From the NCBI GenBank assembly GCA_020698575.1, contig CM036257.1, forward strand, positions 16,135,520-16,199,519: DNA of 64,000 nt, read 5' to 3'. Each line of letters begins with the position of its first letter. Position 1 is the first letter of the stretch. The stretch is from Bostrychus sinensis. Taxonomy: Eukaryota > Chordata > Actinopteri > Gobiiformes > Eleotridae. Shown here one piece after another: positions 31,501 to 43,900 of this stretch. The notes below the pieces were generated by a model. The model searched no databases and was not told where the DNA came from. It worked only from the letters and a program-made list of their open reading frames with translations. The position numbers and the translations under genes were made by a program.

Positions 31501-32862
31501 CAGAAGCCACAGCATACACTAAACAAAAGCTTTGGCTGGGTCCAGGGACTAATGAGGGATTTTTTAGCTCCACGAGGCAAGATGACCCACTGACCCTCGC
31601 TGTTACAGAGAGGAAAAATGTCACATTTCAATAAATGTTACTTTTGCAAATGTCTTGAATCCTGAAGTGAAGCTGTTGTATCCAGGGTTATAAAAAGTAA
31701 AAAACAAAAACTGTAGCCACTGGTGCAATATTATTTGAATGATGTTTTTTTGAACACATAAGTTTTAGAGTAGTTGACGTTGCCATTTATGGAAATTAAT
31801 ACTGACCTTTCAGAGAACTGTCACATGACAGATTATGCACAAAACTCACTTCTTCTTGTAAGATAATGTCTTCTACCCTAACTTAAACTTTGCTGCAGAG
31901 AAGTGTGTATGACGGTTTTTACAATTCAAACACCCTTGTAGTAGAAAAAAAAGACTACAGAAGTAGAAAAAGCTTTTAAGGTCAGACTGGGACCCACAGG
32001 AGTGGAGTCTGCTCCATGGCAGTACCTTATGTGACCTCATGGATGCTCACAAACCTAGCTGAACAATGTTTATGTGATATAAACAACTAGAGATGCTGAT
32101 TAATTGTACAAAGTAATGGAGATTTTCCAGTAGTGTAAAGTGTTCTTATATAGGGGGCTCTAATATTAGCCCACGTGTGAGGCTGCTCACCTCCCATCGC
32201 CCATAGGTCAGCATGAACAGACAGAAGGGAATGGCTGTCCCGGTCATGGCGTGAGTGGACGGCATGCTATACTCTGAGTTGTAGAAAACCTCCACCTTGA
32301 CCACTGGAGGGGACGCCGGCCGGGACCAGCGCACCATGTCTTTAGTGGACTGTCCCACGAACAGGTTCCAGGCCCACACCACGATGAGCCTGCGGCTCAC
32401 CAGGGCGTCCACGTTCCAAAACAGAAACGGAAAGAAGACAATAAAGAACATCTCATTGCCGAGCTCTGTCCCAAAGGTGAACAGGTAGAAGAGGAGTTTG
32501 TTGTGGATGATGAACTCCTGTCCCACGTCTCCAGTCAGGGAATTCCTCCGCAGGGGTTTTGCCCTGACGGTGTCCTCATCCTTAGCACCCGTTGCTCCTT
32601 CGGGACCTGCGGTGAAGTCACCCTGCATCCCATTAACCGCATCACCAGCTGCGGCCCCGTTCCCGACCCCAGAGCCCTGGACCCTCCTCCTCGCCCCGCT
32701 GCGGTCCGACTCCGCTGCGCCGTGTCCTTTGGTCACTTTCTCTGGAAATGTCCCTTTAATGCCGCATAGATTTTGAAACCTCGCCACAAGGCTGGGGTCC
32801 TGGAGGTAATTACACATCCGTACAAGCCTCTTCACAGACTCGTTCGCCATATTTTCAGTCAA
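28587..32862 (-). CDS. sgpp1: sphingosine-1-phosphate phosphatase 1
   Basis: Endoplasmic-reticulum phosphatase that removes phosphate from sphingosine-1-phosphate. Three exons in transcript order: 32191-32862, 30401-30490, 28587-29138; 437 aa (human SGPP1 441). It is a multi-pass membrane protein with the three lipid-phosphatase motifs intact: KDMVRWSRP (about 174-182), PSTHAMTG (about 201-208, catalytic H204) and SRVYMGMH (about 244-251, R245 and H251). The soluble N-terminus has the family's LQDPSLVARFQNLCGI and a basic LRRNSLTGD before the first membrane segment. These and the C-terminal RQHMKVELPYRYIVY place it with SGPP1, not SGPP2. The first ATG (32862) was chosen; an in-frame ATG four codons on is possible. 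It is divergent from kcnh5, as its neighbours on human 14q23 suggest. Confidence 0.95.
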
Positions 32863-33807
32863 ACCCCTGTCTTCAAGTCAAATTCCGGTGTTGAAATTCA
32901 GACCATGTTCAATTTGAGCAGAAGTGAAGAGCCCACGACTGGTGCTGCTGCATTCCTGTCACTTCGCAGATGAAATAAACAGACTTCCTTTTGCTTACTG
33001 AAAGAAATGTTTCACCCGCCTCTTTTCTACCAATGCCGTAATCTTAAAGCGACTTTACACACACGTGTACCAGGACAACGGCATCCAAAGTCCGTACAGT
33101 TAACCATTACTTCATGATGTATCTTCGTCCGGCTCACAGACAAACTGCGTCAGGCCGTTATTACGCTGCTCGCTGTGCACCTCCCGCAGTCATATGTCCT
33201 CACAACTGCTCTTCTTCTGCGGGTGAGCACTTTCACTTATTTATGTACCGCCACCTGCTGGACAATTACTGGAATTGATTTTACTGTCCACTTATTACTA
33301 AGATAATGTCCCACTTTTTCATTGGTGCTCAGTGAATCTTAAAAAATTCAAGTAGCCTAAAGAACAAGGTCTGGTCAGTATTCCTTGTGTAAAATGTGGA
33401 ATAAATATCTGTGAGCTGGATTGTTTTGAGAAAATGCAGACTTTGTTTTATTTTTTTTTCTGTTCCATCTTTTTATTCCAATGAATAAAATTTCAGTAAA
33501 GACATAACTTTGCAAAATGTGTGTTTTTTTGGATGAAAACAGCACATCATATGTTTTATATGTCCTAAAAGCAACCTGTATCTCAGAAAGTTCCTAGGTT
33601 ACTTTTGTATATCAAACCATTTAGTGCTCAATCCGTCCCACCTTGTCCCATCAAATCACACAACTTGTCCCACATTTTGTACTTTTTGAGCTGGTCACCC
33701 AATGAAAGCACAGAATAAATAAATAAACATTTTTCCTAATAGAAATACATAGTATTAATAGCATTGACTATTTGCCTACATGGTACATTTGATATGATAA
33801 GACAAGA

Positions 33808-34205
33808 TCCCAGATACAAGGAGCCGAAATGAGTTTTCTCCGCAGGTGGCTGGGCGCTCCCTTAGAGATAGGGTGAGGAGCTCAGTTACCTGGAAGGAGC
33901 TCAGAGTAGAGCCGCTGCTCCTCCACATCGAGAGGAGCCAGCTAAGGTGGCTTGGGCATCTGTTCTGGATGCCTCCTGGTTGCCTTCTTGGTGAGGTGTT
34001 CCTGGCATGTCCCACTGGGAGGAGGCCCCCAGGGGAAGACATAGGACACACTGGAGGGACTATGTCTCTCAGCTGGCCTCGGAACGCCTTTGGATCCATT
34101 GGAGGAGCTGGAAGAAGTGTCTGGGGTAAGAGAAGTCTGGCCATCTTTGCTTGGACCTCTGCCTCTGTGACCCGGCCAAGGATAAGTGGTAGAAGATAGA
34201 TGGAT
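33808..34205 (+). mobile_element. 3' end of a non-LTR retrotransposon (LINE)
   Basis: The plus strand reads like the C-terminal tail of a fish LINE reverse transcriptase (LRWLGHLFWMPPG, FLACPTGRRPP) and then ends in gataagtggtagaagatagat, the usual 3' tail of this element. Only the 3' end is present, as expected from 5'-truncated retroposition. Frame changes relative to the usual protein show decay. I do not assign the clade. Confidence 0.8.
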
Positions 34206-34339
34206 AAGTTGTACATATGAGTAGTTAGTTATTAGGGAGGCTGTAGTGGCAACATCCCTAATAACCATGGCAAACGAGAGAATATACTCTGGTCCATGAA
34301 AAGCAATAAATAGATAATTGGTTTAATTAAAGTTTAGTC

Positions 34340-34505
34340 CTGGATTTAGTCCTGTGTACGGGCCTTTTTGGAAAGAAGTCCTTGTTTGTTTATTGCTGGT
34401 TTTCATGCTTTTGATCTGGCTTAGGCCCAATTTAATCCTGGTATAGTCATGTTTATGATTAAATGACTATTTTAATCTTGGCTTTAGACCTGGTTTAGGC
34501 CCATA
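34340..34505. repeat. imperfect TTTAGTCC-type minisatellite
   Basis: Recurring units include gtttagtcctgg, tttagtcctgtg, tttaatcctgg, tttaatcttgg and gacctggtttaggcc. The same kind of unit occurs at 53.09-53.16 kb (l3hypdh intron) and, degenerate, at 2.87-3.06 kb. Confidence 0.5.
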
Positions 34506-34989
34506 GCCAGTTAAAATGGTACGTATGAAGCTAAATGTTTTCTGTGGTGGTACTCTCGGAGTGTAAGAACCACTAACCAACGATAGACACAGACACTTCA
34601 TGTTTCTTCACATCCAGTCCATAAAGCTGTTTAACATAACAGATATAAAAACACCGGTCTATTTCAAAGTATAGTATGGGTGTGTGATGCTTTTCAATTA
34701 TCAGCATCAATATTAATCTACATAAATAAATACATAAATAATGGTAATCACTAGATGCCAATATAAATGTGTGTGTTTTATTTGTGTTTTATTGTCACTT
34801 GATATGATTGAAATGATGATTACCATTTATACAAAGTTTTATTTTGTAAAGCCAGCCCGGATGCTTATTATATGACAAGTGTATGTGGACGCTGAAGGAC
34901 CCCGCTCGTGTTGGGCGAGCACTGAGGGGGGCAGTTTTAGCAGAGAGACCTCCGAGTCCGCGCGGCTCTCGTGGTGCGTCCGGATCATA

Positions 34990-37900
34990 ATGCACTCGGG
35001 CAAACGAGGGCTGGTGGCACCGCAGAACACTTTTCTGGAAAACATTGTCCGTCGCTCCAGCGGTGAGTCTTGCTGATAGAGACAACAAACTGCATGTGCA
35101 TCTAAGAAGCCTGAGGTTACTGATTTATTTATAACATAAGATCAATCACTTTTAGATAAACTACTGCTGAAAAGTGACTGAAACTGCTCGTACATGTACT
35201 AAGATGACCTCTGTATTTGATTAATTTGTGTTTTAGTGAATAAACCTCGTGTGTTATTGTCTCATTTTGCAGATATTATTGTGATAAATGAAATAAATCT
35301 GGAGTTGCTCGTTGATTGGATTCTTGCTATGCAGAAGCATTTTATTGATTAGGGATTTCAAAAATTTCAGCTTTGAATAGTTGTACACTGCAGCAGTAAT
35401 ACTTCAATACATAATTTCACTGTGTAGTGGCAGGCTTCTTGATGCTCTGGTGTTGTTTTCTGTTATACCACCATAGCAAAGAAAAAAATATAAAAGCAGA
35501 CAGTGAGGCTTTTCAAAAAGATTTCAAAAGTTATTTCTTGGGCTTGATGGTGTTACTTTGAACAAAATGTCCCTCTGTTTCCCTCAGTCCTGAACACTGT
35601 TGTGGGGCTGAACAACTTAGCAGCTTCTCATTCATTTTTAATTAACATTAAGATTTAAACATAAACATTTTATCAAGTGTTTCTGTCCATGCTTCTGGCT
35701 TTTGTGTCAAGTTTGCACTCAAAATTATTTAGTGGCTTTTTATATATTAGCCTTTATGTTTTTTATATATACATAAAATATTTATACTATTTTTTTCATG
35801 AAATACTTCAGATTGCCATAAAAAGACTACTGTAATAGAGATATCTAATGTGACGTTGCAGATAAACTTCAACAAACTGTTTATTTTGTTTGTTGTTTTT
35901 TTTAGATTAATTACACAATATTAAAGCAGCACTGCTGCAGTTGCATAATATCAGTTCACCGTGCATGAGCTTGCTCCGTAGGTCCCAGTAGTGTATTAAA
36001 ACAGGATATGTGTTTTTTATAATTATTATACTTTTATTATTTTATATTTTGCCTCAGAGACCAGTTTCATTTTGGGGAATGCACAGATTGTGGAGTGGCC
36101 TGTTGTGTACAGCAACGATGGCTTCTGTAAACTGTCTGGGTACCACAGGGCTGAAGTCATGCACAAGAGCAGCACATGCAGGTAAGGCATCTTAATATAG
36201 CTGAGTCATTTGTGGTTTGATAGTGCCATATCATTTGTCAAAAAAAAAAAAAAAAAAAAAATCAAAAATAGTAACATCAGCGGGCTTAGTGAATACTGTT
36301 GTAATAAAGGTGCACGTTCACTCTTGTCAGTATTATGTTAAAATCTGAAAGTAGATTGGTCATTTTAAGTGTAATGTCATTTTGCTTTGCATATTTAGAC
36401 ATGCCTGAGTACCTCACTGTACTGTACATCTAAATTAGGATATTGTGGAAAAGTGTGTTTTTATTTTTTTTCAATAGGTCAACTCAAAAAGTTTAATGAA
36501 ATGAAATGAATTGTGATGATTATATATTATTATGTTATATTATAATTTGAGTTGGTTGGTTTTCCTTTCCGGTAAGCCATAATCATGACAATAAAAATAG
36601 GTTTAAAATAGTTCACTCTGTATTTACTGTATATACATTATACTCTACTTTCAGTTCAAATACTGAAATAAATTGATGCGCACCCAACCATCAGGGCTAG
36701 GACAAGTCTCCACTACTAAACAATACTCTCTGACTAATTTGTGTTTCTGTCCTGTTTTGCAGCTTTATGTACGGTGACCTGACTGATAAGATGACCATAG
36801 ACAAAATCAAGGAGACATTTGACAACTATGAGTCCAACTTCTACGAAGTGCTGTTGTACACCAAGAACAGTGAGTATTCCAAAAATGATTAGTGGCTGAA
36901 TTTGCCCAACTTGATTTATTATGTGCACTTTACATTCATTCTCTACAGGAACCCCAATCTGGCTTTACATGCAGATCGCCCCAATCCGAAATGAAAATGA
37001 CAAAGTGGTGCTTTTCCTGTGTACCTTCAGGGACATAACTCTTTTCAAACAACCAATTGAGGACGACTCCACAAAAGGTGAGAGAGTTGCTGTTTGTTTA
37101 TCCAGAATTTATTGCAGCCACCATTTTGATTGCATAAACAAAAAATTTGTTCTACATGAATGACTCCTAAAAGCAAAACATTTTCACTTATGGCATCACA
37201 AGCTGAAAATGATTACTGTTTTAATGTAAACATATCTAGTGTCTTATGCTTATTTTAACATGGTCATATAGGCAAAATGTCCCAAGCCCATGCCACTTAC
37301 AGTCGCATTAGTACATACAGCTGTCCAGGTGTTGTAAGTGCGGTTCACTGCACTCTTGTCTCGGTAGGCCCTCACTGTGCCAAGTCCCTGGGGATGAAGT
37401 GCCACGAAGACTTTAGCATACATGAAGCAGAAACAAAGAACACTCTAGCCACTTGGGAATGGCAGTACTTTGAAAATGCTGTTCACAAAGTAGATAAGCA
37501 CAAGAGATGGTTAAAAATGTATGACTATCAAGTTGCCAGATTATTACCGATCCGCCATAAAGTTGCTGCCATCATTCACATATTTTCTCTTTTAGGGGGC
37601 GCCAGAGCAAATGGAAAAGATGGCTGAGAGACTTTAGAGAATACGTTTCCAATTTTTACCATCTTTTTCCCCCCTGGCAGGATGGACAAAGTTTGCCAGG
37701 CTGACCCGAGCACTAACGAACAATCGAAACCTGGTGCAACAGATCACGCCCATAAGCAAAACTGAGGTCAACCACAAACCATCCAGACTGGCTGAGGTGA
37801 CATTTGGTTGTTGCTTTGATAAATGTAGAGGCATACATGTCTTTTAGTGATATAAAATACTGTCTATGGTGTGCTGTCCAAATTTAAGGTACTCCAACTG

Positions 37901-40900
37901 GGATCAGATATTCTTCCTCAGTACAAGCAAGAGGCCCCGAAGACACCTCCTCACATAATCCTTCACTACTGCACCTTTAAGACCACATGGGACTGGGTCA
38001 TCCTCATCCTCACCTTCTACACAGCCATCATGGTGCCATACAATGTCTCCTTCAAAACCAAGCAAAACAATATAACCTGGCTGGTGGTGGACAGCGTGGT
38101 AGATGTCATCTTTTTGATCGACATCGTGCTCAACTTCCACACCACCTTTGTCGGACCGGCTGGGGAGGTCATCTCTGATGCCAAACTGATACGAATGAAT
38201 TACCTCAAGACGTGGTTTGTTATTGATCTGCTCTCCTGTCTGCCCTACGATATAATCAATGCGTTTGAGCATGTGGATGATGTAAGTGTATGTACAACCA
38301 TGATTTCTTTGTTAAACAAATTAATATACACATTTTTAAATACCAAAGTAAAGTTGCTTAAGGTAATTACTCTCAAACTGAATTAACATTGCTTTTGTCG
38401 TAGGACTTAATCTTATCTGGTTCTTCCTCTGGTCATCTCCGTGACTCCAATGGCCTTCACAAGAATACAACCAGGACAGAAGACTCAGTCCTCCCAGTAA
38501 GACCTCTCTTTATTTGTAAAGAAAATGATGAAGTATTTTATTTGTAGGTCTGATACTCAGGACCCGCTAAGATTACAATATTTATTTATACTTTATATTT
38601 ACATAAAAATAACGCTCCACTATTAAGCAGTAATAAAGCATTAATAAAAATGTAAATCATAAGATTTTTAAAATTAGGCATTGATTTACATGAGCTTATT
38701 AAGAATTAAACATTAGATCATTCATTTACAATGTTTAAAACTTAATGATGTTTAATAGTGTTTAATTGATGCTTCATAAATACTCAGGTTACCAGCCCTT
38801 AACAAATAGAGTGAGTTATTCCAAAGTGTTACCTTTATTTCAGAATTTTATTATTGTGATATGGCTGAAAAAACATAATTTTCAAACAAGAATATCAAGT
38901 ATTTCTAATTCTTTTGCCCCTTTGTCACTAATCTCAAGCCAACCCTTTGGCTTGAGATTGGTGAATGAATTGAATTTGTCCCTGACAGTATTATTGGAGT
39001 GGTATTTTACAACTTTGAGAGCTTGGTCTCTTGTATTGTCAGGTCTTGCAAATTATGAAAAAATGCAAACTAAAACAAAAGCAAACTGAAATCCATTTTA
39101 ACATCTAATATAGTTTTCATTGTTGTACTTCGTAGGGTCTCAGCAGCCTCTTCAGCTCCCTGAAGGTGATCCGCCTGCTGCGTTTAGGCCGAGTCGCCCG
39201 TAAACTGGATCACTACCTTGAATATGGAGCGGCCGTCCTGGTCCTCCTGGTGTGTGTCTTCGGTCTCGTGGCCCATTGGCTGGCCTGCATCTGGTACAGT
39301 ATCGGCGATCACGAGATCATCGATGAGGCCACCAATACCATTAAGACAGACAGCTGGCTCCATCAGCTGGCCCTGAGCATTGGCACGCCTTACCGCTTCA
39401 ACACCAGCGGCACTGGGAGGTGGGAGGGCGGACCCAACAAGCACACGCTCTATGTGTCCTCTCTGTACTTCACTATGACCAGCCTCACTACCATTGGATT
39501 TGGTAACATCGCTCCAACCACAGATGGAGAGAAGATATTTTCTGTGGCCATGATGATGGTGGGATGTAAGTAAACTAGCATTCGTCTTCTTTCACTTTTT
39601 TGTTTCCGGTAGGGGTCACAGCTGCCTGGAACCTATCCTAGCATCTATGGGCCTTAGTCGCAGTGCTTAAATAGAGACATACACTGACAATCATTCACTC
39701 ACTAGGGGCCATCTAGATGCATCAATTCTCCTAACACATGCATGAATGATGGGAAGAACCCAGATAATGGACCTGATAATAACACAAGGGTAACATGCAG
39801 ATTCCACTCAGAGAGACTGCAGTTGACCAGTCCGAGGATCTAAACCACAACCTCTGTGTGAGAGGAAGAAGTACTAACCACTCTGCCACCATGCACCCCA
39901 AACAGACATCTTCCTAATGACGAGAGATTTAAAGGTTACATTTATCATTTATATATAAAAGCATTGTCACAAGATAACACAAAAAAAAAAAACAATTCTG
40001 TTTTAACCACAAGCTTTATACCACTGGTCTTGCAACAACCCACACCAAAAGCCTAAAGTCCTGTCTCCTTCTAACCCCTGACAACATTTAATGCTCGATA
40101 CATTGTTTCCACTGGACAGTTTGTCAAGTACAGTTATGTTCAAGCTTCTCCAAACCACTTAAGTGGGACAGATCAGTGTTTTCTTCTTCAATGGACAAGA
40201 CGAACAACCTTGACAGTTTGCATAAATCTGATTAGAGGGCAACAACCGCCCCTCTGTTGTTGTCTGGCAATATGTACTGAGCGCCTCATGGTCCCAGAAT
40301 TTAAAACTAAAATATGTATATTGTAGTTAAAAGTTCACATTTTTCTTGTGAATATATCTGAATACATAAGAGATGTTACAACATGCTGCGAGCTCCAGAG
40401 GATTACAGATAACATCTTAACTCATTTGACACGGGTAATGATTAAGTTATGAACATATTAAAATTAATGACCAAGACCTGATTAGCAAAAATAGAAAAAT
40501 TTTCTCTTTTATAGTCTTTTGTAGCCTTTAGAGATTGGTAGTTTAAACTCAGTCATGTCAAGAGAAGAATAATAGATTATGCTGCATAAGTTATGCATTA
40601 TAGGACATACAGCTAGCATGATTACCCACATAGATTAACACTTTGAATGTATTAGTATTCAGATTATGAAAAAGTTGTCTGCTTCTTAATTAAAAAAACA
40701 AAAGATTTATGAAGGCATATGTATCCATACTCAGGCTTAAGTTTTTATATTATAACAATGGTAAACCTTTCAAATTATAATACAGGCAGTCAAGCCGTCT
40801 CAAGCCTAGAAAACGGCAGGAACGGCAACCTGCGTAAAACCTAAGTCATATTAATATGCACATCACTGCACACTGGTAGGCAGATGATCTGTGGCGACCC

Positions 40901-43900
40901 CAGAAGGGAAAACATATTATTTTTTACATTATAATATATCAAGGAGTTACTGTTAAGAGAAGAAATAGCATATGCAATTCTTTATAAAAAATTAATGAAA
41001 ATACATAAAAGTAAAAACAACTGAATGTACACCAGTGCAGTAAGAACTTAGTAAGTCATCTGCTGCTATTGGAAGTGAACAACAGCAGTTCATTTATGTC
41101 TCCTTCCTGGTGTCACAAAAGGATCCTACAGTAAAACACCCTTTCATGGTCTGTCCGTTTCATTGATGCACTCATCCACTCATAATGTGCCAGCACAACC
41201 TTACAGGAGCCTAAACAATCTGGGCGCCTTCACTTGCATGCTAGACATTATAATGCACTCCACAGGCCTGCTGGCTATCCAACAGCTGCCAGTAATGCAA
41301 CATATGGTATTGACTTAACACTGTGCAGATGCTGAGAGACTGTCATAGAAGAAAATCTCAGCGCTTCCTGTAAACTGCTAACTTGCGGAAGATATTTTTC
41401 AGTTACCGAGAAGAGTTAAGTGGTCACTTACATTTAGTTTGTTAAGTAATCTCTAGCTCAGACTATTCATTGCAGCCTCAGCGCAACAAACCATTGGGAA
41501 GAGTTTAGGACTAGCTTTGTCAATGATAAAAAGTGACATCTCCAGCGCTGCTCCATGAAGCCCGGTCTGACAGCCACTTATCATTGTCTGACAGAAAATA
41601 TTTTTAGTAATACAGTATTTGTGTTAAAAATAAAATGTACTGTTCCCTTACACAACAGCTCTGCAAAAAAGAAAAAAAAAAACCTGCAATTTGGGGTGCT
41701 TCGGTTCTCCTAGTAGAGAGCAGACACCCAAAATATTTTATTTCTGAACAATAGCCCCAAGACCTGACAGCAAATATTTGATTTAGTAGTTTAACAAAAA
41801 TGTCTGTTTATTTTTGTCTGCAAAAAGTGATGATTTGAGATGTTGCCACTTCATAGTGATATATTGTACCTCCAAAAATGAAAGTGCTATTTTTATCCTG
41901 GCATCCTCGTTAAATGCAGTTACAGTAATAGCTTCACCTTTTGTGTGACTTCCTCCACTGGCAGGCCTCATTTAGAGTCACGACGCTGGTTCATGTGCTC
42001 CTCTTTGTCCCGTTCGGCTAAAGCTGTGTGTAAAGTGATGCAATAGTAGCAGAGAGGGAAACGTAAACTGACAACCCTGCTTTGAGCTCCTCGCTTGCTG
42101 AAGTAAACACCCCTTGTCCTGGTGGTGTTTCAATCGCGAAGATCGTTCAGTTCAACTGCAGTGTCACATTTGGTTATGGCCAGTAAATATCCCTCTACAA
42201 ATACACTAATTATGTGAACCAACCAGCAATACAAGAAAGGGAGACTTTGCCTGAAGGCTTGGATGTAGCAAATGGACAGTGAGCCTTCATGTTACATCTC
42301 CTAACCTCTGTGATCTTACTGTAGTGACTGACGACAATGTTTCCCCTTGAGTGGCTAAAACCTCTTGACATTATATACTCGTTGGCTCTTTGAGGTCATT
42401 GTAGAACACAACTCTCTCAAGATATTTGCATTTTTACATTTGCCTTTCTAATTAACCCTTGAACACTACTGCTGTTTTTTTGTTCCACTATCACTAAGGC
42501 AGGGTATATTTTACCCAATACTGTACACCCTGAAAACAATACATAACAATAAAATATATTAAAGTAAAATAACAAATAACACAGGGCAAATTGAAGTACT
42601 TTCAACTATATAATGTCTCATAAAGCAAAAGAAGGCATGATCATTATTCAAATGCTCTAAAATTAGTGAATAATTAGGGAACCGTTAACAAAATGTATAT
42701 TAAAAAAGTAATGGAGCTGGTAACTTGTTCTTTGGTCCACCCTTTCCTGGAACATGTGAGCCTTGTCTGGTGGGCCTGAAAGTTGTTAGTCTTGATTTAG
42801 TACAAAAACACCATTGCCAACAATGGAATAAATTCACCAAAAATATTATACCCTATCTTTATACCCTAGCCGGGTAAAATTCACCCAAACGTTTACCTGT
42901 AGAAAAAAACAGGGATGGGTGCAGGGAAAGCTGCTGACCTGCAGTTATGTCAGTGAGAGACATGAAGCTACTCAAGGACCCATGTAACTCACAAACAACA
43001 GCAACACAATGAAAATCATGTGAACACAATAGTGTTGTAGTGTTCTTGGGTTAACTTGAATTACTGATATAATAGTCAGGGTAAGGGGTTTAAGAAATAA
43101 GAAACAGACATATTTAAAAGTAACGGTTGCACAATTCAAGTAACACAAAAGTCTATGAATGTATGATACTTTTTTTTAACTGATACTCACATCTTTGTGT
43201 GTTAGCTCTTCTCTATGCAACCATCTTTGGAAACGTCACCACCATTTTCCAGCAGATGTACACCAACACAAACCGTTACCACGAGATGCTCAACAATGTG
43301 CGCGACTTCCTCAAGCTCTATCAGGTCCCCGAAGGTTTGAGTGAGAGGGTCATGGACTTCATTGTCTCCACATGGGCCATGTCTAAAGGCATTGATGCTG
43401 ACAAGGTACACCATTATAAATTCAGTACAGGATTATATATATACAGTACTGTTAACCCCAAAATTATTCATACCCTGACCCTGGACAGCAACTCAAAACA
43501 CAAAGTAGTAACAAAACGGTTCATCAGGAAAAAGGAATATTTTGAAATGCCAAGCCTGAGTCCAGACTTGAATCATCTGATTGTGAATGTGTGGAGAAAA
43601 CTGAAGACTAGAGTAATGGCAAAACGCCTTCTTACATCAAGGTCCTGGAAATCTGCAAGTGGAAATGTGCAAAAAAAAACACTTATTTAAAAAAAAATAT
43701 GCTGTGTTAGAAAATAAAGCCATTGCTATTGATTATTAAGAAAGGGTATGAATAAATTGACCATAAAAAAAAATCTAATAAAAGAAATAGCAATTTCTTT
43801 GTATAGTATCTATACCATAATGTCATAAAATGTCAATTTTTTTGTGTCATTTCCAGAACAGCACAGATCCATTAACTAATTAAAAATTCACTTTAACTCA

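Larger units (their letters stand above)
32863..34989. other. divergent promoter region between sgpp1 (-) and kcnh5 (+)
   Basis: CpG-containing DNA at about 32,870-33,230 fits the sgpp1 promoter. A LINE remnant occupies about 33,808-34,205. Minisatellite-like TTTAGTCC units occur at about 34,340-34,505. The CpG-rich stretch from about 34,880 to the ATG at 34,990 looks like the kcnh5 5' UTR and proximal promoter. No additional gene is supported. Confidence 0.55.

Noticed and set aside
33846..34199. Possible host protein of 117 aa near kcnh5
   Set aside because: The residues and the 3' tail match the end of a LINE reverse transcriptase; it is a truncated mobile element.
37277..37627. 116-aa open frame in kcnh5 intron 4
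   Set aside because: No domain, and the spliced channel sequence joins exon 4 to exon 5 without it; weak composition support.
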